Below are positions 1 to 5,396 of a DNA stretch of 5,396 nt, one piece after another (within the stretch, counting starts at the first letter, position 1; every line of letters begins with the position of its first letter). Below the pieces are notes generated by a model. That model ran no database searches, was not told where the DNA came from, and saw only the letters and a list, made by a program, of their open reading frames with translations. A program made the position numbers and the translations under genes. Source of the DNA: Deltaproteobacteria bacterium (GTDB taxonomy: Bacteria > Desulfobacterota > JAFDIG01); NCBI GenBank assembly GCA_019308145.1, contig JAFDIG010000161.1, positions 1 to 5,396 of the forward strand. Reading direction: 5' to 3'.

Positions 1-732
1 ATAACCATTATATTTAGGACTATTACCAGTTTGATGTATTACAACTACATTTTCCTTTTCCATAAGTTTTGGTAGAGCATTTACTATTGCATGATTAATG
101 GTTTTAGAACCTAACGATCCTCCTATAATCAATAATACGCGACTATCTTGTTTAATTCCAAGGATATCACGTGCTTCTTTCTTATCTTTTTTACCTATGT
201 CTCTCCGAACAGGGTATCCAACAAGGTAGCTCTTCTTTTGAGGGAAAAAACTAAGGGTTTGAGGAAAGGTTACCCCAATGCAATCTACCAATTTAGATGC
301 TAAAAGATTTAGTTTGCCGGGGATAGCATTTTGTTCATGAATAAAACTCTTTGCTTTTATTAAGCCTGTTTTGCTAAGAAATGCGTTTGCAAAAATGACA
401 GGAGCACTTGTATATCCACCTGTGCTAATGATAAGCGAGGGTTTAAATTTTAAAAGATAATATGCTGCCATCAAAGTTCCAAGAGTTGTTTTAAAGAAAA
501 AGCGTAAAAAAGTTATAGGCTTTTTTTGTCTTGGAAATCCTTCTGCTAAGACAAATTTTATAGGATATCCTAATGAAGGGACAACTTTTTCTTCAGCCCT
601 ACCTTTGATTCCAATAAAGAGAAATTCTACCTCTTTATTTTTTCTCTTTACTTCTTCTGCCATAGCAATAACGGGATATAAATGTCCCCCTGTTCCCCCA
701 CCTGTTAAAACTATCTTTTTTTTGTTTTTCAT
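1..732 (-). CDS. murG: MurG, lipid II-forming GlcNAc transferase (C-terminal part beyond window)
   Basis: MurG transfers GlcNAc from UDP-GlcNAc to undecaprenyl-PP-MurNAc-pentapeptide (lipid I), giving lipid II on the cytoplasmic membrane face. The 244 codons present run without a stop to the left edge; full MurG is about 355-380 residues, so roughly the last third is missing. I see a glycine-rich N-terminal loop GGGTGGH (residues 11-17), STGGYTSAP (103-111), HEQNAIPGKLN (132-142), GYPVRRD (172-178), and the start of the C-terminal GT-B domain with IIGGSLGS (202-209) and IHQTG (232-236). All fall in the order seen in known MurG proteins. STGGY replaces the more usual G-x-GGY, a mild variation. 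The ATG at 732 places the glycine loop close to the N-terminus, as expected. Only a weak purine stretch precedes it (AAAAAGAAA, abutting the ATG), so translation may depend on coupling to murJ, which ends 25 bp upstream. The family call is secure; whether the rest is intact cannot be seen. Confidence 0.95.
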   Translation of the reverse strand, partial: MKNKKKIVLTGGGTGGHLYPVIAMAEEVKRKNKEVEFLFIGIKGRAEEKVVPSLGYPIKFVLAEGFPRQKKPITFLRFFFKTTLGTLMAAYYLLKFKPSLIISTGGYTSAPVIFANAFLSKTGLIKAKSFIHEQNAIPGKLNLLASKLVDCIGVTFPQTLSFFPQKKSYLVGYPVRRDIGKKDKKEARDILGIKQDSRVLLIIGGSLGSKTINHAIVNALPKLMEKENVVVIHQTGNSPKYNGY

Positions 733-757
733 TTTCTTTTTATTAGGTTAAAAATTT

Positions 758-2374
758 TTAAATATTTTTTAAAAACTTTTTGGCAAAAAGATTTATTCCC
801 ATATAAAATGTTAAATAGATAAAAGCTCCTAAAAGAAAGGTTAAAAGTAAAATTATTAAAAGATCTATATCTATTATTCTATTTTTTAGAAATGAAAATT
901 TTATTATATTATCAAGAAAAGGAAACAAAAGCCATATAAACATACCCATTACACAAGATGCTATGCCACTTTTGATAAAAGGAGAAAATAACTCATTTCT
1001 CTTAATAAATTCTCCTTTTTGTTTCATTTCTTTGTTTATTAATATAAGCAAGGAAATAGCTATAAAAATAAAACTTATAGATGAAGCAAGAGCAATTCCT
1101 CCATGTCTAAGAGCTGTTTTTGCAAGGGTAATATTAAGGATAATATTTAAAAACGATCCAATTGCTGTTATAATCATTACAATTTTATTTTTTATAATAG
1201 AAGAGTATGCCCTACTTAATAGATTTGTTCCTGAGATACCGATTAAACCAACCGCATAAAATGATAAAGCAATTGATGTCATATAAGTATTTTTCATGTT
1301 AAATACTCCTCTTTCAAATACAAGTTTACATATTGGTTCTGATAAAAGTATAATCATTACAGTTAAGGGTAACATTAAAAAAAAATTATATTTTATACCC
1401 CTTAGCAATACCTTTTTAAAACCATAAATATCGTCTTTTGCAAAATTTTCTGTTAAAAGAGGGAAAATTGCCCTACTTAGTGATAACCCAAATATTGCAG
1501 ATGGAAGTTGAATAAGCCGTTGGCCATACCATAAAGATGAGATAGAACCAGTTGCTAAAAAAGACGCAACAATTCTGTCAACTACTTCTACTGATTTTGT
1601 AAATATGCTATTTAGGAGTATCCACCCTCCTTCCTTGCCACTTTTTTTTATATCTTTATCATTAAAAGAAAGATTTAGCTTTAAATAAAATTTATATTTC
1701 TTTTTAATATGACCAAAAAAGACAAAAGGGAGTTGAAAAAAAAGTTGAGCAGCTCCACCTAAAATAAAGCCAATAGCTATTGCATATATACCTATCTTGC
1801 TATGAAAAAGGATGATCCCTGATATTACCCCTAAGCTTAACATAACAGGAGCCGTACCGTAAGGGATGGGTTTTTCAAAAAATAGCAAAATAGCACCAAA
1901 AAAGCTGGAAATTCCTATAATAACCATAAATGGAAGAACAATATAGCTTGTTTTTAATGCTAATATATGATCATGATAAGAAAGTCCCGGGGAAATTATT
2001 TTTATAAGATAAGGTGCAAATATATATAGTAAAGTAAGGATTATAATCAAAAGTATAAAGAGAATCATAAATTGAGTTGATGCAAGCTTCCATCCTTCCT
2101 TGACTTTACCCTTTGAAATTCGTGCTTTAACTAATGGCATAGCAGCCCTTTCAACCATCTCCTCTCCAAGGATTCTTCGAAATAAAGTTGGAATGGTAAA
2201 CGCAACAAAAAATATATCAGTTCCTTTTCCAGCCCCAAAAAAGGCAGCTATAACTATTTCCCTTAAAAAGCCAAATATTCTGGATAGCATAGTGGTACCC
2301 ATAAGCTTAATAAAAGGAGATAGTATCTTAGCATGAGTTGAGATGTTTCTTGATTGAGGTATTTGCATATCCAT
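758..2374 (-). CDS. murJ: MurJ (MviN) lipid II flippase
   Basis: MurJ belongs to the MOP exporter superfamily and flips lipid II from the inner to the outer face of the cytoplasmic membrane for peptidoglycan polymerisation. The product has 538 residues (E. coli MurJ has 511) and is hydrophobic throughout, with many membrane spans as expected for the 14-helix family. Conserved landmarks are SRIFGFLRE (31-39), GAGKGTD (47-53), FRR (65-67), GQRLIQLP (284-291) and FERGVFN (353-359). R32, R38, D53, R66 and R286 line up with E. coli R18, R24, D39, R52 and R270, so the essential arginines appear intact. The loop after FRR reads GEEMVERA instead of the usual AEGAxSxA and is unusual. The ATG at 2374 gives 14 more residues ahead of the first motif than in E. 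coli; M3 (2368) is equally possible, while M25 (2302) would leave only seven residues before R32 and probably cut into helix 1. No clear Shine-Dalgarno precedes 2374. It is the first gene of the leftward unit, followed by murG. Confidence 0.95.
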   Translation of the reverse strand: MDMQIPQSRNISTHAKILSPFIKLMGTTMLSRIFGFLREIVIAAFFGAGKGTDIFFVAFTIPTLFRRILGEEMVERAAMPLVKARISKGKVKEGWKLASTQFMILFILLIIILTLLYIFAPYLIKIISPGLSYHDHILALKTSYIVLPFMVIIGISSFFGAILLFFEKPIPYGTAPVMLSLGVISGIILFHSKIGIYAIAIGFILGGAAQLFFQLPFVFFGHIKKKYKFYLKLNLSFNDKDIKKSGKEGGWILLNSIFTKSVEVVDRIVASFLATGSISSLWYGQRLIQLPSAIFGLSLSRAIFPLLTENFAKDDIYGFKKVLLRGIKYNFFLMLPLTVMIILLSEPICKLVFERGVFNMKNTYMTSIALSFYAVGLIGISGTNLLSRAYSSIIKNKIVMIITAIGSFLNIILNITLAKTALRHGGIALASSISFIFIAISLLILINKEMKQKGEFIKRNELFSPFIKSGIASCVMGMFIWLLFPFLDNIIKFSFLKNRIIDIDLLIILLLTFLLGAFIYLTFYMGINLFAKKFLKNI

Positions 2375-2376
2375 AA

Positions 2377-2393
2377 CAAGTTGATATCAAGTT
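2377..2393. repeat. CAAGTT direct repeat around a TTGATATCAA palindrome
   Basis: CAAGTT occurs at 2377-2382 and again at 2388-2393, 11 bp apart (about one helical turn). The perfect 10 bp palindrome TTGATATCAA sits at 2381-2390, overlapping both copies. It lies immediately upstream of the murJ start codon, where a bound repressor could block transcription or translation. The region is very AT-rich, so short repeats are expected by chance; an operator role is only a guess. Confidence 0.2.
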
Positions 2394-2448
2394 TATTTTT
2401 TTTAGTCAATCTATTTTAAAAGCTTAAACATTTATGATTTTAAAATAT

Positions 2449-2477
2449 CTTATATAAAAGAAAATTTTTAATGTAAT
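2449..2477 (-). promoter_or_regulatory. Possible sigma-70-type promoter for murJ-murG
   Basis: On the minus strand, ATTACA (plus 2472-2477, 4 of 6 matches to TTGACA) is followed after exactly 17 bp by TATAAG (plus 2449-2454, 5 of 6 matches to TATAAT). Transcription would start near 2442 and give a leader of about 70 nt before the murJ ATG. A competing arrangement is TTGACT (plus 2404-2409) with a 17 bp spacer and TATCAA (plus 2381-2386); that start point would fall essentially on the murJ ATG and give a leaderless mRNA. At 12% GC such matches arise easily by chance, so the call is tentative. Confidence 0.35.
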
Positions 2478-2493
2478 GGTTTAATAAAGTTTA

Positions 2494-2502
2494 TGCTATT
2501 AT
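2494..2502 (+). promoter_or_regulatory. Possible extended -10 element (distal) for pncB
   Basis: TGC-TATTAT has the TGn extension followed by a -10 hexamer matching TATAAT at 5 of 6 positions. No convincing -35 element lies 16-18 bp upstream, but extended -10 promoters can work without one. Transcription would start near 2509, about 94 nt before the pncB ATG. It is weaker than the element at 2522-2530. Confidence 0.25.
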
Positions 2503-2521
2503 AGATTTTTCTTTATATATT

Positions 2522-2530
2522 TGTTATAAT
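2522..2530 (+). promoter_or_regulatory. Probable extended -10 promoter element for pncB
   Basis: TGT-TATAAT is a perfect -10 hexamer preceded by the TGn extension, the best sigma-70-type signal in the intergenic region. The position 17 bp upstream (2502-2507, TAGATT) matches the -35 consensus at only 3 of 6 positions, so promoter strength would rest on the extended -10. Transcription would start near 2537, leaving a leader of about 66 nt with no obvious riboswitch or attenuator structure. Confidence 0.45.
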
Positions 2531-2590
2531 TTTAAAAAATTTAAAGTTAACCATAAATATAAAAATATATTCTAAATATAAAGGGTAAAT

Positions 2591-2595
2591 AGGTG
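2591..2595 (+). promoter_or_regulatory. Ribosome binding site supporting the pncB start at 2603
   Basis: AGGTG sits 7 nt before the ATG at 2603, normal Shine-Dalgarno spacing. A rival purine run, AGGGGA at 2632-2637, lies 4 nt before an in-frame ATG at 2642 (M14), so a start 13 codons downstream is also possible. AGGTG favours the upstream start, without proving it. Confidence 0.55.
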
Positions 2596-2602
2596 AATAA
2601 TT

Positions 2603-4165
2603 ATGAAATTAAGATTTAGAAACCCTAAAACAGGGGAAATGATGGATAATCTGGAGGTTGTTGTTGAAGATAAAGAAAGAAGATTTATTGATATGATTTC
2701 ATCTGATAAGCTTTTTGATATGCTAAAACATTTAAACCATACCCTTGATACAGATTTTTACGAGATACGTATGGCTGCAGGGTTTTGGGCAATAAACAAA
2801 GGGAGTCAAAAGGCTGTTTTTGATCTATATTATAGAAAAAATCCATTTGGTGGTGGTTTTGCTATTTGTGCTGGGCTTGAACAGGTTGTAGAGTACCTAA
2901 TGAATTTGAAATTTTATCATGATGACATTGAATATCTTAGAGAGCTTGGTGAATTTTCTGAGCCACAATTAAGATTCCTTCAAAAGGAATTTCGGTTTAC
3001 TGGGGATCTATATGCAATTCCTGAGGGAACAATTGTATTTCCGAATATACCTATTTTAAAAGTAATAGCAGATCTTCCTCAGGCTCAATTTATTGAGACA
3101 GCTCTTCTTAGTATAATAGGCCATCAAACCCTTATTGCTACCAAAGCAGCACGTATAAATATAGCGGCTAAAGGAGACCCTGTGGTAGATTTTGGTCTTA
3201 GAAGAGCTCATGGAATTGAAGCAGGTCTTTATGGGGCTCGTGCTACTTATATTGGAGGATGTATAGGCACATCCAATACAAAGGCAGCAAAAAAGTTTGA
3301 TATCCCTGCTATTGGAACTCATGCTCATAGCTGGGTAGAGTCTCATAGAACCGAGTTAGAAGCCTTTAAAAATTTTGCTAAGCTTTACCCAAAAAATTGT
3401 GTTCTTCTCGTTGATACATATGATACCTTAAAGAGCGGGGTGCCTAATGCCATAATGGTTGCAAAGGAGATGGAAAGAGTAGGGGAAAGACTTCTTGCTA
3501 TTAGGCTTGATTCAGGTGATCTTGCCTATTATTCAAAAAATGCCAGAATACTTTTAGATAAAGCTGGATTAAATTATGTGAAAATATCCGCATCTAATGA
3601 TTTAGATGAATATCTTATTCAAGACCTAAAAATTCAAGGAGCTAAGATTGATATGTGGGGAGTTGGTACAAAGATGATCACTGCCTATCAGCAACCAGCG
3701 TTAGGACAAGTTTATAAATTGATGGCTGTAGATGAAGATGGTTTGAAACTCAGGCCAAAAATAAAAATTTCAGATGATATGGAAAAGGTTACAAATCCAG
3801 GTAATAAAAGAGTCATAAGATTTTATAACCGTCAAGGATATATGATAGGTGATGTTTTCTTCCTTGAAGAAGAGGATATTCCTAAAGGAAAGTTTAGGGT
3901 TTATCATCCTAATTTAAAGCAGTTAAATAGGGAATTAGATGCAAGATTTGGATATGAAGAGCTTCTTGTGCCAATTATAAAGAAAGGAAAAGTTGTTTAT
4001 GATTTTCCATCTCTTCATGCTATCAGAGAGAGAACAAAAGAACAGCTCTCTCGTTTAGAAGATGAACACAAAAGATTGCCAAATCCTCATATATATAAGG
4101 TAAGTCTTTCAGAAAAATTATTTGATCTAAAACATGAGTTGATAATGAAACATCTACATAAATAA
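2603..4165 (+). CDS. pncB: Nicotinate phosphoribosyltransferase (NAD salvage)
   Basis: The enzyme converts nicotinate and PRPP, with ATP hydrolysis, to nicotinate mononucleotide and PPi in the cytoplasm (the Preiss-Handler salvage route to NAD). The 520 residues show the family landmarks in order: TDFYEIRMAAGFW (50-62), the NPFGGGFAICAGLE segment (80-93), VDFGLRRAHG (195-204), GTHAHSWVES (238-247), LLVDTYDT (268-275), RLDSGDLAYY (301-310), KISASNDLDE (327-336) and WGVGTKM (352-358). H242 in the AHS motif matches the phosphorylated catalytic histidine of known NAPRTases. VDFGLRRA and the GT-AHS motif point to nicotinate rather than nicotinamide as substrate. It is longer than the 400-residue E. 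coli enzyme or common bacterial forms of about 440-490 residues; the extra length is about 45 residues before TDFYE and a basic tail. Starting at M14 would give 507 residues. It is the first rightward gene, with its own likely promoter; the next gene begins 94 bp later with no clear terminator between. Confidence 0.95.
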   Translation: MKLRFRNPKTGEMMDNLEVVVEDKERRFIDMISSDKLFDMLKHLNHTLDTDFYEIRMAAGFWAINKGSQKAVFDLYYRKNPFGGGFAICAGLEQVVEYLMNLKFYHDDIEYLRELGEFSEPQLRFLQKEFRFTGDLYAIPEGTIVFPNIPILKVIADLPQAQFIETALLSIIGHQTLIATKAARINIAAKGDPVVDFGLRRAHGIEAGLYGARATYIGGCIGTSNTKAAKKFDIPAIGTHAHSWVESHRTELEAFKNFAKLYPKNCVLLVDTYDTLKSGVPNAIMVAKEMERVGERLLAIRLDSGDLAYYSKNARILLDKAGLNYVKISASNDLDEYLIQDLKIQGAKIDMWGVGTKMITAYQQPALGQVYKLMAVDEDGLKLRPKIKISDDMEKVTNPGNKRVIRFYNRQGYMIGDVFFLEEEDIPKGKFRVYHPNLKQLNRELDARFGYEELLVPIIKKGKVVYDFPSLHAIRERTKEQLSRLEDEHKRLPNPHIYKVSLSEKLFDLKHELIMKHLHK

Positions 4166-4259
4166 TTAACCCTTAAAAATAAAGAGGCAACAAATCTTGT
4201 TTACAGTATAGTGCAATATTCTTATGCAAAATGTAAATAAATAATAATTTTTATAAAAG

Positions 4260-4907
4260 ATGGCTAAATTTAACAAAAAAGGTATCATGATTGTGATTCT
4301 TGGCCCTGATGGTTCAGGAAAAACTACAGTAAAAGAAGAACTTACAAAAGAGTTAAGGTCTTTTTTCCCTTCTATCTTTCAATTTTATTTCAGGCCAGAG
4401 ATGCTTCCATTTCCTGGAGTCCTTCTTGGTTTAAGAGAGGATATAAGGGTAGGTGTGAACCCTAACCCACATGGGCATAAAAAGGAAAATCCTGTAAAGT
4501 CCTTTGCTCGATTTTTTTATTATCTGATAGATTTTATTGCTGGTTATTGGATAAAGGTATATCCTCTTATAAAAAAAGGGTCTCTTGTGATATTTGACAG
4601 ATATTACTATGATTATCTCGTTGATCTATTTCGTTACAATATGTCAATTCCCTCATGGTTTCCAAAGATTTTTTTGCCTTTTATCCATGCTCCTGATATA
4701 ACAATATATCTTGATGCTTCTTATAAAATTCTTTATAAAAGAAAACAAGAAATACCAAAAAATGAACTCAAAAGACAGATAAAAGCTTATAATAATCTAA
4801 TAAATAAGTTTTCTCATGCAATAACCATCTCCGCTGAAAAGCCTGTAAAAGAGATAGTAAAGGAGATAACTGATATTATACAGAATATAAGAAATAAAAA
4901 TGGATGA
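4260..4907 (+). CDS. Thymidylate-kinase-like P-loop protein, possibly of a glycan locus
   Basis: This 215-residue P-loop NTPase has the nucleoside-monophosphate-kinase fold. It shows a Walker A motif GPDGSGKTT (15-23), a DRYYYDYLVD motif (113-122) resembling the DR motif of thymidylate kinases, a hydrophobic strand TIYLDAS (148-154), and a charged lid-like RKQEIPKNELKRQ (161-173). Between Walker A and DRYYYD lies a segment with NPNPHGHKKENP (67-78) and a hydrophobic stretch at 85-104 that housekeeping dTMP kinases lack. From memory, such relatives often sit in surface-polysaccharide gene clusters; their substrate is not established, and I do not claim dTMP kinase activity. SD signals are weak at 4260. 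An in-frame ATG at 4287 (M10) has AAAGG at 4278-4282, 4 nt upstream, and would put Walker A five residues from the N-terminus (206 aa product), so the true start is uncertain. Its 3' end overlaps the next ORF by 8 bp, suggesting translational coupling. It may share transcription with pncB, though their functions show no obvious link. Confidence 0.8.
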   Translation: MAKFNKKGIMIVILGPDGSGKTTVKEELTKELRSFFPSIFQFYFRPEMLPFPGVLLGLREDIRVGVNPNPHGHKKENPVKSFARFFYYLIDFIAGYWIKVYPLIKKGSLVIFDRYYYDYLVDLFRYNMSIPSWFPKIFLPFIHAPDITIYLDASYKILYKRKQEIPKNELKRQIKAYNNLINKFSHAITISAEKPVKEIVKEITDIIQNIRNKNG

Positions 4908-5396
4908 TAGGATTTATGAGTTTTTTTATCTAATTCTTAACCATAATGGAACTAAATTAAAGATTTATCCAGAGGCAAAAAAGTTTTTCCCTCATTTTCC
5001 TGACATCCTTGAAAGAAAATCATTAACTCTTGTTGATTATAATGCCCCTTTAAAAGTAGATGTTATTCTTATTTCTTTAAAAGATATAAAAAAGATAAAG
5101 GATCTCACTCTTTCTCTTAATCCTAACGGAAAGGTTTTATTTTTTAAAAGTAAAAGGGATTTTCTCTCTTTGAAAAAAGAGAAGGTTTCTCTATTTAATA
5201 AATTTTTTTATATAGAAGAATATGGAATTTTGCCGTCAATAAAAAATCCACGTTGGATTATTCCTTTAGTTAATCCCAAGGTTTCTGCTTCTTCTTTAAA
5301 TATTTACCAACCAAGTCTTTTTATCCCAAAAATTGTGAAAAAATTGGCTCAAGTCTCTTTTTTGTTTAATGGGAAAAGGTATCTACCTCTTGATAA
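4900..5396 (+). CDS. Unrecognised ORF, 5' part only; possibly methyltransferase-like
   Basis: An ATG at 4900 opens a frame with no stop for 165 codons up to the right edge. It overlaps the preceding gene by 8 bp (4900-4907), a typical operon arrangement; the upstream sequence has only AAGAAATAAAA, so reinitiation after the kinase-like gene is likely. I do not recognise the protein confidently. Residues 53-76 alternate a strand (VDVILISL), a helix and LSLNPNGKVLFF (69-80), like the later strands of a Rossmann-type SAM methyltransferase (the common L-x-PGG-x turn). However, no glycine-rich SAM-binding motif precedes it, so the domain would be degenerate. After it comes YIEEYGILPSIKNPRWIIPL (104-123), a Pro/Trp-rich segment, then YQPSLFIPK (136-144). 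There is no signal peptide or clear membrane span. Composition matches the neighbouring genes. From memory, similar segments occur ahead of aminoglycoside-phosphotransferase-like domains in polysaccharide clusters; that is unverified. Real gene: likely. Function: open. Confidence 0.7.
   Translation, partial: MDDRIYEFFYLILNHNGTKLKIYPEAKKFFPHFPDILERKSLTLVDYNAPLKVDVILISLKDIKKIKDLTLSLNPNGKVLFFKSKRDFLSLKKEKVSLFNKFFYIEEYGILPSIKNPRWIIPLVNPKVSASSLNIYQPSLFIPKIVKKLAQVSFLFNGKRYLPLD

Noticed and set aside
963..1259. Open frame on the plus strand inside murJ (98 codons)
   Set aside because: It is antisense to a strongly conserved membrane protein, has no family features, and arises from the complement of murJ codons.
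2100..2336. Plus-strand open frame inside the 5' part of murJ (78 codons)
   Set aside because: It overlaps the conserved N-terminal motifs of MurJ on the opposite strand and shows no independent coding signal.
3056..3346. Minus-strand open frame inside pncB (96 codons)
   Set aside because: It is antisense to the catalytic core of NAPRTase; its Cys/Ser-rich translation is the complement of conserved codons.
4200..4228. Possible promoter for the kinase-like gene (TTTACA at 4200-4205, TATGCA 17 bp downstream)
   Set aside because: The -35 matches at 5 of 6 positions but the -10 at only 3 of 6 and has no TGn extension; too weak in such AT-rich sequence.
4200..4237. TTTACA ... TGTAAA inverted repeat with inner GCA/TGC between pncB and the kinase-like gene, considered as terminator or operator
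   Set aside because: The arms are 6 bp, AT-rich and 26 bp apart, with no GC-rich stem or adjoining U-tract. Not a credible intrinsic terminator, and weak as an operator.
4260..4907. Annotation as housekeeping dTMP kinase (tmk)
   Set aside because: Walker A and a DR-like motif are present, but the central segment (67-104) does not resemble the dTMP-binding region of canonical enzymes, so only thymidylate-kinase-like is supported.
4904..4933. ATGA overlap start at 4904 as the beginning of the downstream gene
   Set aside because: That frame stops after nine codons (TAA at 4931); the frame from the ATG at 4900 is the one that stays open.

Overview
This window comes from a low-GC bacterium that makes peptidoglycan. 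Sampled coding lines run near 30% GC, and the central intergenic stretch counts to about 12%. The lineage cannot be fixed from these genes. There is no rRNA, tRNA, mobile element or CRISPR array here, and nothing suggests recent insertion.

Layout. The left half is transcribed leftward and carries two consecutive steps of the lipid II cycle. murJ (lipid II flippase, 758-2374) comes first. 25 bp downstream is murG (final GlcNAc transferase of lipid II synthesis, 1-732), whose C-terminal part lies beyond the left edge. They look like one transcription unit, possibly the start of a rearranged division/cell-wall cluster. A 228 bp, extremely AT-rich divergent intergenic region (2375-2602) separates this unit from the rightward genes and holds plausible promoters for both directions.

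The right half is transcribed rightward. First is a well-conserved nicotinate phosphoribosyltransferase (pncB, 2603-4165; NAD salvage). After a 94 bp gap comes a P-loop nucleotide-kinase-fold protein related to thymidylate kinase but probably not the housekeeping dTMP kinase (4260-4907). Overlapping its end by 8 bp is an ORF that stays open to the right edge (4900-5396) and is easy to miss because its stop codon is outside the window. Its product is not confidently recognised; part of it resembles the second half of a Rossmann/SAM-methyltransferase-like domain.

How the genes fit together. MurG makes lipid II on the cytoplasmic face and MurJ moves it across the membrane, so pairing them makes biochemical sense. 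pncB is a housekeeping gene with no visible link to its neighbours. The coupled kinase-like gene and open ORF resemble accessory genes from surface-polysaccharide loci. They are the only part of the window that might belong to a poorly described system, and judging that needs the sequence to the right of 5396.
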